DNA from: Legionella lansingensis
Lineage (GTDB): Bacteria > Pseudomonadota > Gammaproteobacteria > Legionellales > Legionellaceae
Direction of reading: 5' to 3'
Length of the DNA: 64,000 nt
Assembly (NCBI RefSeq): GCF_900187355.1
Contig: NZ_LT906451.1
Location: forward strand, 2,167,001 to 2,231,000
Positions within the stretch are counted from its first letter, which is position 1; each line of letters begins with the position of its first letter. Made by a program: the position numbers and the translations under genes. The notes beneath the pieces were generated by a model. The model did not search any database. It saw only the letters and a list, made by a program, of their open reading frames with translations, and was not told the DNA's origin. This document shows positions 1 through 9,630 of the stretch, piece after piece.

Positions 1-76
1 CCTCATCTCAAAAAATTCAACAGCTTGTCCCTGTCTCTTCTACACATCTCTGAAAACCCAGTCCAGCTCTGCTCTC

Positions 77-156
77 CGACGTCCCGCGGCTTGTCCGCGG
101 GATCTAGGAGCACGGCACTAAAACACTGGACCCCGCGGACAAGCCGCGGGGCGTAG
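77..156. repeat. GC-rich double palindrome (core CCGCGG type)
   Basis: Two short palindromes, about 82-102 and 131-151, each have the form CCCGCGGCTTGTCCGCGGG or its complement. Together they form a longer inverted pair whose arms (78-104 and 128-155) match over about 22 bases. The same core recurs at many intergenic sites in this window. The stretch 1-191 holds no gene. Its position downstream of the minus-strand lpt genes would allow a transcript hairpin, but no T-run follows. Confidence 0.85.
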
Positions 157-191
157 GCAGAGATCAGATGATGTTAGTATTACTACCGGAA

Positions 192-959
192 TTAACTTCT
201 CGCATAATCATGGTGTAGTTTACTCCACCACGTCCCTAATAATTCGTGCAAGGCGATACTTAAGTAAAAGAGGTTATAGGGATTTGGAAGAAACATCTTC
301 CTCCAACGCTCATCATCCCAGAAATACGTATAATCGGTGGGTGCTGGTATGGGATGTAATCCTTGGGCTAAAAAGAGTTTCATAGAACGAGGCATGTGAA
401 TTGCTGACGTGACTAAATAGAAACGTTCCTCATGAACTAAGGGTTTGATCGCTTTCGCTTGATCGGCTGTATTGATGGAAGTGGTTTCCAGTATCATGTC
501 CGTAGCAGGAATAGCAAACCATGAAGCAATTTGTGCCAAGCGTTGAGCCTCCGGTGTCTCAAAACCATATCCACCACCAGACAACAGCAATTTAGCTCGC
601 GGTAATTGTCGATATAAACGCACACCTTCTAGCAAACGCTTAAGACTCGCAGAACTTAAAAGAGTATTGACTGGCCTATCTCTCACTTCCGATTGTCCAC
701 CACTTAAAACCACCACCCAATGAACATCAGGATCAACTTTTTTTATTACAGGATATCGGTCCTCAAGTTGGTGAGTCAAAGTACTTGGCAACCATCCAGT
801 ACTAAAAATAAGCAATAAAACCAATACCAATAAAAACCCCCAACGAACAATACGCGTGTTCCCACATAGCCAAAGCAAGGCCAAAAGAAAAGCAAATAGC
901 AACAAACATACAAAGAAGGGATTTAATATGGTTTCCAGCAAATGACGAATAACCATCAC
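192..959 (-). CDS. YdcF/ElyC/SanA-type DUF218 envelope protein
   Basis: A 255-residue protein with two N-terminal hydrophobic segments (about residues 12-30 and 36-55) followed by a DUF218 domain. Visible DUF218 hallmarks are VVVLSGGQSE near residue 83, LLLSGGGYGFETPEAQRLA near 125, a TTSINTADQA stretch and the LVTSAIHMPRS segment. Family members such as ElyC and SanA act at the inner membrane and affect peptidoglycan or undecaprenyl-lipid metabolism and barrier integrity; the biochemical activity is unclear. It overlaps lptG by 4 bp, so it is probably translated from the lptF-lptG message. An alternative start lies one codon downstream (956). Confidence 0.85.
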   Translation of the reverse strand: MMVIRHLLETILNPFFVCLLLFAFLLALLWLCGNTRIVRWGFLLVLVLLLIFSTGWLPSTLTHQLEDRYPVIKKVDPDVHWVVVLSGGQSEVRDRPVNTLLSSASLKRLLEGVRLYRQLPRAKLLLSGGGYGFETPEAQRLAQIASWFAIPATDMILETTSINTADQAKAIKPLVHEERFYLVTSAIHMPRSMKLFLAQGLHPIPAPTDYTYFWDDERWRKMFLPNPYNLFYLSIALHELLGTWWSKLHHDYARS

Positions 960-2020
960 TTCACTCTGCGCATTAAATAGAGGCCCAGTAACGCAAATAA
1001 ACAGGTTGGACCAATAGCACCAATTTCAGCAGGCAACTGCAACACTTGACTGATTGGACCAAAAAAACGGTTAACGATATGAAAACCAAATCCCACGGTT
1101 GCTCCGGCAACTATCTTGGAGCCCATCGTAGAGGAACGCAATGGTCCAAAAATAAAGGGTATAGCAAGCATCATCATTACCGCCGTAGTTAAAGGTTGCA
1201 TCAGGCGTTGCCAATAAGCCAACTGATAATTTAAGGCACTCTGATGATTTTGTTTTTGTGCCCGCACATACTGACCTAATTCACGTAAAGTCATTTCATC
1301 AGGTTCATTGCTGCTCACCCGAAGAATATTGGGCTTGACTGATACATCCCAAATCATATGCGGCAGCCTCCGTGCGACTGTCTTATCATCATCAATCATG
1401 GTCTCCGCCACATCGTATGCTTGCCATTGATTATTGGCATAGGTAATTTTTCCAATTTTCCGCGCAAGACGCATATGATGGTTTTTATCAAAATGGAACT
1501 GATAAACATTTTGTAAGACATTGCTTGATAGAATAGTGTCTATAGCAATGAAATCATCTTTATTACGTAACCATACCCCATAGGCCGTCCGCAACGCTTG
1601 ACCTCCATTCAAAGCCTGCATTTTCTGATCATTGCCCCAATGTGCCAGTCTGGGCACAACAGTTTCACCGATGACAGTGACGAGAACGATTAGAATCAAA
1701 GCCGCTTTTAGTACGCCCAATGTAATTTGCGCAATGGACATGCCAGCAGCCCGCATTACCACCAGCTCTCGATTGTTAGCTAAGATGCCCAAACCAATTA
1801 AACATCCTAACAAACTGGCTAAAGGGAAGAATAAATAAACTTGGTAAGGCACTTGTAACAGAACATAGATGGCGGTTTGCACGATACCAAAATCAGCTTT
1901 ACCAAGATTATCTAATTCATTAACAAAAAGAATAAAGACTTGCAAACCAATGAGCAGCAATGTGACCAAGGCAATCGCAGACAGTACACTCTTGGCGATA
2001 TAGCGATCCAATAATCTCAT
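956..2020 (-). CDS. lptG: LPS export permease LptG
   Basis: A 354-residue member of the LptF/LptG (YjgP/YjgQ) family. It has three N-terminal membrane segments, a central periplasmic beta-jellyroll region (about residues 125-260) and three C-terminal segments. With LptF and the ATPase LptB it forms the inner-membrane transporter that extracts LPS and passes it to LptC. Of the two adjacent paralogues, the second gene in the operon is LptG by the usual gene order. It overlaps lptF by 4 bp upstream and the DUF218 gene by 4 bp downstream, so the three form one translationally coupled operon. Confidence 0.93.
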   Translation of the reverse strand: MRLLDRYIAKSVLSAIALVTLLLIGLQVFILFVNELDNLGKADFGIVQTAIYVLLQVPYQVYLFFPLASLLGCLIGLGILANNRELVVMRAAGMSIAQITLGVLKAALILIVLVTVIGETVVPRLAHWGNDQKMQALNGGQALRTAYGVWLRNKDDFIAIDTILSSNVLQNVYQFHFDKNHHMRLARKIGKITYANNQWQAYDVAETMIDDDKTVARRLPHMIWDVSVKPNILRVSSNEPDEMTLRELGQYVRAQKQNHQSALNYQLAYWQRLMQPLTTAVMMMLAIPFIFGPLRSSTMGSKIVAGATVGFGFHIVNRFFGPISQVLQLPAEIGAIGPTCLFALLGLYLMRRVK

Positions 2021-3099
2021 GATAGCTTTATCCGATTACGCCAAATTAAAAACAAACCAATTATCACCACGACAATATGTAACCACCATAAGCCAATCCA
2101 TAAGGGGATCTTACCAGCTATCAACCAATCGCGAGAAACAAACATGAAATTAGCATAGATAATGAAAAGTACAATTGCCGGTAAGAGTTTTGCATATTTT
2201 CCTGAGCGTGGATTTACTCGACTTAAGGGAATAGCGATTAAGGTCAGGACGAAGACCATAATAGGCATCGACAATCGCCATTGTAATTCAGCGGCTTTGC
2301 GCAAATCCGAATTTGCAAAAGGAAGTAACTTTGCTGTAGGCAGCATACGAATATCTCTCTGCATTAAAGTCAAAGTTGGGTGAGGAAGCCGAACCTTATA
2401 TTGTTCAAATTGCGCTATCTGATAATCAGCTTGTCCCGGTAGACCTTCGTATTCACTGCCTTGCCGCAGAACAACATAGTCTTCATAGGTCTTAGAATCA
2501 GTCTCTGCGAAAGCGTGCTCCGCCCAAAGAATGTTCCACTGTGGCTGATTTTCTTTAGTGACCTTACGAGCCAGAAATATATGTTGGGCGTCGGTATGAT
2601 TGCGATTCATGGATTCAACATAAAAAACCTGCTTACCCCCCGCAACCTGCCGGAATCGACCTGGAACAATGGTCTGAATCAAGGTTTGCACCCCAGATGT
2701 GCGCAACAGTTTTGTCCTTTCTTTGGCAATAATGGGATTCACCCACAACACAATGATAGTCACTATCACACTCACCACAGCTGCCATAATAAAACTGTGT
2801 TTGAATAATTGTGAGGGTCCGTAGCCACAAGCTTGCAAAACGGTCATCTCACTTTCTGCATACAAACGACCATAAGCAATTAATAAAGACACATAAAACC
2901 CAAGTGGCAGTAACAAGCCCATAAGATTAGGGAGCTCCAACATCATCAATCTCATGATAACCATGCCAGGAATACTGCCAGCAGCTGCACGATTTAAGTA
3001 TTGTACAAACTGGTTACTCATAAAAATGAGCAATAAAATAGCCGTCAACGCAATTAACGTCGTAAATACTTCTTTGGCTAAGTAACGAAAAATTAACAA
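2017..3099 (-). CDS. lptF: LPS export permease LptF
   Basis: A 360-residue LptF/LptG family permease beginning MLIFRYLAKEV, typical of LptF. Hydrophobic blocks occur at both ends: about residues 10-32, 55-75 and 98-120, then 273-292, 303-320 and 332-355. A periplasmic domain lies between them. It works with LptG and LptB2 in LPS export. It is the first gene of the lptF-lptG-DUF218 operon. The intergenic region to the divergent pepA carries a palindromic repeat and must hold both promoters. Confidence 0.93.
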   Translation of the reverse strand: MLIFRYLAKEVFTTLIALTAILLLIFMSNQFVQYLNRAAAGSIPGMVIMRLMMLELPNLMGLLLPLGFYVSLLIAYGRLYAESEMTVLQACGYGPSQLFKHSFIMAAVVSVIVTIIVLWVNPIIAKERTKLLRTSGVQTLIQTIVPGRFRQVAGGKQVFYVESMNRNHTDAQHIFLARKVTKENQPQWNILWAEHAFAETDSKTYEDYVVLRQGSEYEGLPGQADYQIAQFEQYKVRLPHPTLTLMQRDIRMLPTAKLLPFANSDLRKAAELQWRLSMPIMVFVLTLIAIPLSRVNPRSGKYAKLLPAIVLFIIYANFMFVSRDWLIAGKIPLWIGLWWLHIVVVIIGLFLIWRNRIKLS

Positions 3100-3270
3100 C
3101 TTGTCTCCAAAATGCCTATGGTACTACGGGTGAGGTGGAATTTGACAACTCACAGCAATCATCATTTTTGCGATTTTAAAACATTTTCTGAGTTTTGTCC
3201 TTTAAAGGCTTATAGTAGAATGACAGCAGACCACTAGATCCCAATGGCATTAAGTTAATGGATTTTTCTA

Positions 3271-3356
3271 TTCTCGAATTACCGCGTCTTGACCGCGGTA
3301 TCCATACCCAGATTGACATGATGGACCCCGCGGTCGATGCCGCGGGGATTCGAGAA
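3271..3356. repeat. Palindromic repeat between lptF and pepA
   Basis: Outer arms start TTCTCGAAT (3271) and end ATTCGAGAA (3356). They enclose two GC-rich hairpins, ACCGCGTCTTGACCGCGGT and the CCCCGCGGTCGATGCCGCGGGG element. The arms match over about 34 bases with a few mismatches. This is the same core family as at 77-156, with different flanks. The rest of the 305-bp interval 3100-3404 holds no other gene that I can see, only the divergent promoter space. Confidence 0.8.
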
Positions 3357-3404
3357 CACTTAGCGCCATGACACTAGATCCTAACCCACAATAGGAAAAT
3401 AAAA

Positions 3405-4856
3405 ATGAATTATGGACTCGCTGAAAGCCCCAGTCTAAAAGCTAATGACGGCTTGATCTTAGGGCTCTTCGCAGACACAACCTTCAGTGATTTTGCGAAA
3501 ACACTTGATAAACAATACCAGGGACTCATTAGTCGATTATTTGCCAATCTTAATGAAGCGGGTGACTGGGTATGGCAAGGTGACCTTGATGGTCACCATT
3601 TTATGTTGCTCAATTGTGGGAAAAAATCAGAATTCACTGCAACCGGCCTGCGTAAACGTTTAAATGACATAGCAACTGCATTGATAAAACAACGGGTTAA
3701 ATCAGCTACTATTTGCTTGCCGCAGGTTATTGATCGCTCTGCAGACTGGCAAATTGAGCAAATGATTTTACAAATTGATGCTCGACTTTATCAGTCCTTG
3801 GCTTTTAAAACCAAGGATAACAAGCCCCATCAACTTGAGTCAGTGCAATTTTATTTAGCTGATTCCACCACCAAAGCGGTAAAGACAGCCAAATCCATTG
3901 CAGAAGGTATTAAATGCACTCGTCACCTTGCGGATTTACCCGCCAATATCTGTACCCCGACTTTTTTAGGGGAAAAAGCTATGGAATTGGCGCAGCAACA
4001 TGACTATTTATCCACTAAAATCATGGGTCCAGAGGATATGCGCTCCATGGGTATGGGCGCACTCTTGGCAGTAGCCCAAGGAAGCAATCAGGAACCACGT
4101 TTGATTGAAATGCATTATTGCGGTGGTGGCGACTCCCCTCCAATCGTTCTGGTTGGCAAAGGTATTACTTTTGATTCGGGTGGTTTATCGATCAAGCCTG
4201 CCAATGCCATGGATGAAATGAAATATGACATGTCAGGCGCTGCAAGTGTATTCGGCACAATTAAAGCTTGTGCATTGCTGAAACTCCCAGTGAATGTGAT
4301 CGGTATCATCGCTAGTGCAGAAAACATGCTTAGCGGTTCAGCGGTAAAGCCAGGTGACATTGTTACTTCAATGTCTGGACAAACCATCGAAATTTTGAAT
4401 ACCGATGCCGAAGGTAGATTAGTTTTGGCGGATGCATTAACCTATGCTGAGCAATTGGAACCAGCCTTTGTCATTGATATCGCAACATTAACAGGAGCAA
4501 TGGTCGTAGCACTGGGCTACATCACCACGGGCTTTATGACCAAGGATGAACAATTAGCAACACAAATTCTTGCTGCTGCTAAAGACGCTGATGATAAAAC
4601 CTGGCGAATGCCCTTGGATGAAGCCTATGAAGAAGCTCTGGAGAGCCCAATGGCGGATATGATCAACGCTTCTTTTGATCGTGCTGCAGGAGCAATCACA
4701 GCGGCTTGTTTTCTCTCACGTTTTACTAAAAAATACCGTTGGGCACACTTAGACATTGCTGGCACGGCCTGGGTTACAGGCAAGAACCGCAATGCCACCG
4801 GTCGTCCTGTTCATTTACTCATACAGTTATTACGCCATGTCGCCAGTTCGCATTGA
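3405..4856 (+). CDS. pepA: Leucyl aminopeptidase PepA (M17)
   Basis: A 483-residue cytosolic M17 aminopeptidase that removes N-terminal residues from peptides using two metal ions. The C-terminal catalytic domain shows [11 protein letters not shown] near residues 250-260 (Lys and Asp metal or active-site positions), a KYDMSGAA segment, and the family signature NTDAEGRL near 332-339. Length and domain order are normal. The sequence AATAGGAAAATAAAA precedes the ATG. The last 20 bp overlap the start of holC; pepA-holC is a common gene order in gammaproteobacteria. A divergent paralogue lies just downstream at 5264-6637 on the other strand. Confidence 0.95.
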   Translation: MNYGLAESPSLKANDGLILGLFADTTFSDFAKTLDKQYQGLISRLFANLNEAGDWVWQGDLDGHHFMLLNCGKKSEFTATGLRKRLNDIATALIKQRVKSATICLPQVIDRSADWQIEQMILQIDARLYQSLAFKTKDNKPHQLESVQFYLADSTTKAVKTAKSIAEGIKCTRHLADLPANICTPTFLGEKAMELAQQHDYLSTKIMGPEDMRSMGMGALLAVAQGSNQEPRLIEMHYCGGGDSPPIVLVGKGITFDSGGLSIKPANAMDEMKYDMSGAASVFGTIKACALLKLPVNVIGIIASAENMLSGSAVKPGDIVTSMSGQTIEILNTDAEGRLVLADALTYAEQLEPAFVIDIATLTGAMVVALGYITTGFMTKDEQLATQILAAAKDADDKTWRMPLDEAYEEALESPMADMINASFDRAAGAITAACFLSRFTKKYRWAHLDIAGTAWVTGKNRNATGRPVHLLIQLLRHVASSH

Positions 4857-5271
4857 TTTTTATTTATTAAGCAGCAAAGAAAGTAATGCACGTTGGCTTG
4901 TTGCTTGTCGCCTACTTGAAAAAGCCTACCTTCGAGGTCATCGTGCCTTTGTTCATTGCGGGAACCAACAAGAAGCTCACACCATTGATGAACTCCTATG
5001 GACGTTTAAAGACAACAGCTTTATCCCACATAACTTGCAAGGGGAAGGACCTGAACCACCCCCACCCGTACAAATTGGTTATCAGGGGCAACCACGAGGA
5101 TTCGATGATATTTTGTTAAATTTAAGCCCTGAAATCCCATCATTTTATTCGCGTTTTCGGCGAATTATGGAAATTGTGGTTAATGATGATGAGGCCAAAG
5201 AATTAAGCAGAAAACATTATCGAGAGTATCGCGCAAAGCAATGCGAAATACACACACATGAGATCATTTAG
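4837..5271 (+). CDS. holC: DNA polymerase III chi subunit HolC
   Basis: A 144-residue HolC. The start chosen is the ATG at 4837 ([11 protein letters not shown]), inside the pepA 3' end, because homologues begin with this strand (RxDFYLL). The open frame extends further upstream only through pepA. Visible family features are [19 protein letters not shown] and the DELLWTF and FIPH blocks. Chi joins psi (HolD) in the clamp-loader complex and contacts SSB at the replication fork. Its stop overlaps the convergent M17 gene by 8 bp. Confidence 0.92.
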   Translation: MSPVRIDFYLLSSKESNARWLVACRLLEKAYLRGHRAFVHCGNQQEAHTIDELLWTFKDNSFIPHNLQGEGPEPPPPVQIGYQGQPRGFDDILLNLSPEIPSFYSRFRRIMEIVVNDDEAKELSRKHYREYRAKQCEIHTHEII

Positions 5272-6637
5272 CGCTTGGAGAATAGGTCTTCAACAAATAA
5301 TGAGCAACTGCCCGCAAACCCATTGCTTCTCCCCCTTCAGGCTTACCGGGTTTGCTACCAAGATTCCACGCCATAATATCGAAATGTACCCAAGAAATAG
5401 AGGCAGAGATAAAGCGTTGTAAGAATAAAGCAGCGGTAATCGCACCTGCAAACGGTGAATCGCTTGCATTAGCTATATCTGCATGTGTTGAATCCAACAT
5501 GGATTCATAACCACTAAAAAGCGGCAAGCGCCATATAGGATCATTCACGTCATGTGAGGATTCAGCCAACGCTTGTGCTAACTCATCGTCATTACAAAAC
5601 ATAGCTGCCATTTCGGTTCCCACTGCTGCACGAGCAGCACCCGTTAGTGTCGCAAAATCAATCAATAATACAGGCTCTTCTTCACAAGCTTTTACAATCG
5701 CATCAGCCAGAATCAAACGCCCTTCGGCATCGGTATTATCTACTTCCACTGTTAAGCCGTTGCGCATTTTTAAAATATCACCCGGTCGAAATGCATTGGG
5801 ACCGATGGCATTTTCCACCGCTGGAATCAAAACTTGCAAACGAATAGGCAAATTTTGTTTCATGATCCATTGCGCTAAACCAATGACATGAGCGGCTCCG
5901 CCCATGTCTTTTTTCATCAAACGCATGGCAACAGCCGGTTTAACATCCAATCCGCCACTATCAAAGCATACACCCTTGCCAACTAGACTAATCTTAGGAT
6001 GGTTTTCATTCCCCCAAGTTAAACTCAGCAACCGCGGTGCCTGAGCTGATGCTTGGCCAACAGCATACACGGCAGGAAAATTGTTTTTTACCAACCCCTC
6101 ACCGATCCATTGCTCAAAAGTAGCGCCAAAATCTCTAGCTAAATTTGCCAATACAGTCCCGAGTTCTTCTGGACCTAAATCATTCGTTGGCGTATTAATT
6201 AAATCACGCACAAGAAAAATGGCATCAACTTCATCAAGAAGAGCAGGCAGATGATCGTCTTTCACCACGAGTCGGTTGGGTATGATGTCCTGTTTTTTGT
6301 ATTTAGTAAAACGGTATTGCGCAAGCGCCCAATTAATCATCGCCGTTTGTGATAAATTTTCCTGCGGTAGATAGCTGCCATAAGGTAAACGGCAGGCAGC
6401 ACAGGCCATGGCTAAATTTTTGTCGTTGTTCCCTGTTCCGACGTACGCTTTTGCAATATGTCCCTCAGCATCGGTAATCGAACAGATATCACCTGGGTTG
6501 CCTTTAAACTGTTGTAATGAAAATGCATTTCGCTCTGAGGGAGCTAATTCTAATCCCTTTTCCCATTGGGCTTGGGTTATAAAAAATAAAGGCACTGCTT
6601 TTTCAGGGAAACATTGATAAAAAAGGTTTGCTTGCAT
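5264..6637 (-). CDS. Second M17-family leucyl aminopeptidase
   Basis: A 457-residue M17 peptidase, clearly a paralogue of PepA at 3405-4856 but distinct in sequence. The catalytic half carries GKGVCFDSGGL and [13 protein letters not shown] (about residues 297-309). The N-terminal half is shorter and unlike that of PepA. The start at 6637 (MQANLFYQCF) is preceded by a good AGGAG site. A longer frame to 6778 would run into murJ and is not plausible. It lies 5 bp downstream of murJ on the same strand, so it is probably co-transcribed with it. Its ribosome binding site overlaps the murJ stop region. Confidence 0.9.
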   Translation of the reverse strand: MQANLFYQCFPEKAVPLFFITQAQWEKGLELAPSERNAFSLQQFKGNPGDICSITDAEGHIAKAYVGTGNNDKNLAMACAACRLPYGSYLPQENLSQTAMINWALAQYRFTKYKKQDIIPNRLVVKDDHLPALLDEVDAIFLVRDLINTPTNDLGPEELGTVLANLARDFGATFEQWIGEGLVKNNFPAVYAVGQASAQAPRLLSLTWGNENHPKISLVGKGVCFDSGGLDVKPAVAMRLMKKDMGGAAHVIGLAQWIMKQNLPIRLQVLIPAVENAIGPNAFRPGDILKMRNGLTVEVDNTDAEGRLILADAIVKACEEEPVLLIDFATLTGAARAAVGTEMAAMFCNDDELAQALAESSHDVNDPIWRLPLFSGYESMLDSTHADIANASDSPFAGAITAALFLQRFISASISWVHFDIMAWNLGSKPGKPEGGEAMGLRAVAHYLLKTYSPSAK

Positions 6638-6642
6638 AAAAA

Positions 6643-8214
6643 TTACTCCTTCACCTGGCCACGAAACTGAGCCGGATGCACCCCAACCAAGCGCAAGGTT
6701 ACAAAATAAATAATAACTGCCATAAACACGTGACCGAGCAACAAAGATAAACGCCAGAAAGCTGATTGTGCTAGCCAATAGTTACTTTGACCTGCCATGA
6801 AAAACAAATAACCAGCAATGGCAACATTAGCTAACAATAATTGCAATATAAACTTCAGCCATCCAGCAGAGGGTTGGTAGACTCCGCGACGTACTAATAA
6901 AAAGAGCAAAACACCGCTGTTGACGTAACCTGCTAAGGCAGAAGCTAAAGCTAATCCAGCATGTGCTAAAGGCCAAATCAGCAATAAACATAAAAAGCTA
7001 TTGATAATCATCGCCAGAGCACCAACTTTTACTGGTGTTTTAATGTCCTGGCGAGCATAAAAACCAGAAGCAAGAACCTTGACCATCATGAATGCTGGTA
7101 CACCAGAACCAAGAGCAATGAGACTTTTTTGTGTTTGCATCAAATCATACGGTGTAAATTCACCATAAGCAAAACAACTAGCAATTAAAGGCATAGAAAA
7201 CATCGCCAATCCTAAACCTGCAGGTATACCAATCAATAAAATTAAGCGTAAACCCCAATCCAAAGCTCGTGAATATTTCTCGCTACTTTGTTCCGCATGA
7301 CGCCGCGACAGATGGGGTAAAATAACGGTTGCGATTGCAACACCGAAGACCCCTAAAGGAAAATCGGTTAAGCGGTCGGTGTAATATAACCAGGTCACAC
7401 TTCCTACCTTCAAAAATGAAGCAAAAATGGAATCCACCATTAAATTGAGTTGCGCAATGGAAACACCAAATAATGCAGGAACCATTAATTTCAGAACCCG
7501 TTTCACACCTGGATCACTCCAAGTCAATTTAGGCCTAACAAGCAATTTGCGATGATACAAGAAAGGCAGTTGAAACAAGAGTTGTGCAATCCCAGCAATC
7601 AACACTCCCCAGGCCAAGCCAACCACTGGTTGCTCCAAGTGAGGACATAAATAAAGTGCCGCCAGAATCATGCTGATATTCAATAATACTGGAGTAAAGG
7701 CAGGTACACCAAAATAGCCGTATGTGTTGAGGACAGCTCCAGCCATAGCCGTTAAAGACACTAACATGAGGAAAGGAAAGGTCAAGCGCAGCATTTCAGT
7801 AGCCAACACTGAGCGCACACTCTGCTCTCCGAAACCAGGAGCAAAGATCCAAATAATGATTGGAGCACCTAAAACACCAACGATAGTTACTAAAGAAAGC
7901 ACGGCTCCCAATTGACCGGCAATACGAGCTACGAATTCACGTACCTCGGTGAAACTACGCTTTTGTTGATACTCGGCCAGCACCGGAACAAAGGCCTGTG
8001 AAAAAGCCCCCTCCGCAAATAAACGACGCATAAAATTTGGGATGCGAAAAGCCACATAAAAAGCATCCATACCAGCCTGTGCGCCAAACAATTGAGCAAT
8101 TACCATGTCACGAATAAACCCTACCACGCGTGAGAGCAACGTCATCACCGAGACAAGTGTTGTTGAGCGTAAAAGCGTTTGTCGTTTAGGTATCATCTGT
8201 TCAATTGCAGACAT
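6643..8214 (-). CDS. murJ: Lipid II flippase MurJ (MviN)
   Basis: A 523-residue polytopic MOP-superfamily protein with about 14 membrane segments. It shows the MurJ N-terminal signature LLSRVVGFIRDMVIAQLFG and the FRIPNFMRRLFAEGAFSQAF region, rich in the conserved arginines. It translocates lipid II across the inner membrane for peptidoglycan synthesis. The second M17 aminopeptidase follows after 5 bp. In many gammaproteobacteria murJ lies close to rpsT; here rpsT is about 1 kb away on the other strand. Confidence 0.95.
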   Translation of the reverse strand: MSAIEQMIPKRQTLLRSTTLVSVMTLLSRVVGFIRDMVIAQLFGAQAGMDAFYVAFRIPNFMRRLFAEGAFSQAFVPVLAEYQQKRSFTEVREFVARIAGQLGAVLSLVTIVGVLGAPIIIWIFAPGFGEQSVRSVLATEMLRLTFPFLMLVSLTAMAGAVLNTYGYFGVPAFTPVLLNISMILAALYLCPHLEQPVVGLAWGVLIAGIAQLLFQLPFLYHRKLLVRPKLTWSDPGVKRVLKLMVPALFGVSIAQLNLMVDSIFASFLKVGSVTWLYYTDRLTDFPLGVFGVAIATVILPHLSRRHAEQSSEKYSRALDWGLRLILLIGIPAGLGLAMFSMPLIASCFAYGEFTPYDLMQTQKSLIALGSGVPAFMMVKVLASGFYARQDIKTPVKVGALAMIINSFLCLLLIWPLAHAGLALASALAGYVNSGVLLFLLVRRGVYQPSAGWLKFILQLLLANVAIAGYLFFMAGQSNYWLAQSAFWRLSLLLGHVFMAVIIYFVTLRLVGVHPAQFRGQVKE

Positions 8215-8354
8215 GGCGCAAACAAATAAAAAAAGAATGCCTATGATATACCTTCAACAGCCCAATTTTATAGTTTCATATAAAGATTTTTTAAGATCCT
8301 AAAATTCATGTTACATTTTGCGACAGAAAAGGACAGAGAAAAAGGATTTGGCAC

Positions 8355-9086
8355 ATGCCCGTTTCACTATTTAACATCGGTCTCTATTCTCTCTTGGCAA
8401 CCTTAAGTATGATCGTTGGCGGTTTCGCTGCAACGATTTATCGCCCTAGTGATAAATTGACCAGTGCAGCACAACACTTCGCTTCTGGTGTGGTTTTGGC
8501 AGCAGTAGCAAAAGAACTTATTCCCAAATTAGGCGCTAATCAACCCCTACCGGCTCTAATCATTGGTTTTTGTTTCGGCATTTTCAGTATGCTTGTTCTT
8601 AAATTATTTGCCAACAAACTAACAGAGAAAGAGACAGAGCAAACTGGTGTTTCACCCGGTTTAGTTACGACCGTTGGTATTGATTTATTCATCGATGGGG
8701 TTTTGATTGGCATCGCTTTTTTGGCAGGTACACAAAGCGGTCTTCTCATTGCCATTGCTTTAGCCTTGGAAATTCTTTTTTTAGGGGTGTCTACAACAGC
8801 CGCCTTGGGCAATCGTGCTGTTAGCATAAAACTCCGACTTCTGATTATTATCCTTCTTGCTTTACTGATTCCACTAGGGAGCATAACTGGAGCTGGCCTA
8901 TTATCCCAATTGCCGCCAGCGGTGACCGAGGGACTCTTGGCCTTCGGGGTAGCTGCTCTCCTTTATTTAGTTACTGAGGAATTACTTGTCGAAGCGCATG
9001 AAGGATCAATTGAAACCCCATTCATTACAGCAAGTTTCTTCATCGGCTTTTTATGCATTTTGCTGTTAGAAAACATGACGGCTTAA
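8355..9086 (+). CDS. ZIP-like divalent metal transporter
   Basis: A 243-residue hydrophobic protein with about eight membrane segments and an overall ZIP-family pattern. The first helices contain HFASGVVLAAVAKELIP. A later helix has DLFIDGVLIGIAF, equivalent to the ZIP metal-binding helix. The following helix reads LEILFLGVSTTAALG in place of the common HEIPEG motif, so one metal-site His is missing. Cargo cannot be assigned. It stands alone between murJ (divergent) and rpsT. No partner gene is adjacent. Confidence 0.75.
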   Translation: MPVSLFNIGLYSLLATLSMIVGGFAATIYRPSDKLTSAAQHFASGVVLAAVAKELIPKLGANQPLPALIIGFCFGIFSMLVLKLFANKLTEKETEQTGVSPGLVTTVGIDLFIDGVLIGIAFLAGTQSGLLIAIALALEILFLGVSTTAALGNRAVSIKLRLLIIILLALLIPLGSITGAGLLSQLPPAVTEGLLAFGVAALLYLVTEELLVEAHEGSIETPFITASFFIGFLCILLLENMTA

Positions 9087-9211
9087 TACAAGACTATTCA
9101 CGGTTCGGTAAACATATAAAATAGAATCAAGAGTCTTATATACAATTTTACTCTCAATAAGCTATAATGTCTTAATTCAAAGGTAAGAGTTGTACTAACC
9201 CCTTGTGTGTG

Positions 9212-9240
9212 TTGACAAATTCTAACACATTGTGCATGAT
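9212..9240 (+). promoter_or_regulatory. Probable sigma-70 promoter of rpsT
   Basis: A consensus -35 TTGACA (9212-9217) is followed after 17 bp by CATGAT (9235-9240). A TATAAT at 9261-9266 could be the -10 of a second start, but its expected -35 is poor; a TTGACA at 9251-9256 lies only 4 bp upstream of it. Two promoters are common for rpsT genes. The start site is an inference from motif spacing only. Confidence 0.55.
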
Positions 9241-9282
9241 CATCGTCTTTTTTGACATCTTATAATGAGTGGAGATTTCTAA

Positions 9283-9549
9283 GTGGCAAATATTAAATCA
9301 GCGATCAAGCGTGCCCGCCAAAACGTAAAATTGCGTAAACATAACGCCAGTGCGCGTTCAATGTATCGTACCTACGTTAAAAATGTGATTAAAGCCGTTG
9401 AAGCCGGCGATCAAGAAGCCGCTCGCGCTGCCTATGCCAAAGCACAACCTATCATCGACAAAGCAGCTGGTAAAGGCCTAATTCACAAAAATAAAGCTGC
9501 TCGCATAAAAAGCCGTCTTTGTGCCCGCGTTAAGGGAATGGCTGCTTAA
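9283..9549 (+). CDS. rpsT: 30S ribosomal protein S20
   Basis: An 88-residue basic protein ([13 protein letters not shown] start) of normal S20 length. S20 binds 16S rRNA during early 30S assembly. The start codon is GTG, preceded by GTGGAG at 9269-9274. S20 genes are known for non-ATG starts that support autogenous control (TUG-type in E. coli), so the GTG here may have the same role; that is inference. A strong intrinsic terminator follows. Confidence 0.97.
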   Translation: MANIKSAIKRARQNVKLRKHNASARSMYRTYVKNVIKAVEAGDQEAARAAYAKAQPIIDKAAGKGLIHKNKAARIKSRLCARVKGMAA

Positions 9550-9584
9550 TCCTATCTTTTCCGTCGCTCTAGTCTGTACACACT

Positions 9585-9614
9585 CCGAACCGGCCCCCCG
9601 GTTCGGTTTTTTTT
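9585..9614 (+). terminator. Rho-independent terminator of rpsT
   Basis: A perfect 9-bp stem, CCGAACCGG (9585-9593) and CCGGTTCGG (9598-9606), closes a CCCC loop and is followed by eight T residues (9607-9614). It lies 36 bp after the rpsT stop codon. Confidence 0.95.
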
Positions 9615-9630
9615 AGGGAAATAAACAAAA

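Noticed and set aside
6638-6778. N-terminal extension of the second M17 aminopeptidase
   Set aside because: The extra 47 codons lie within murJ and lack a family match; the start at 6637 has a good AGGAG.
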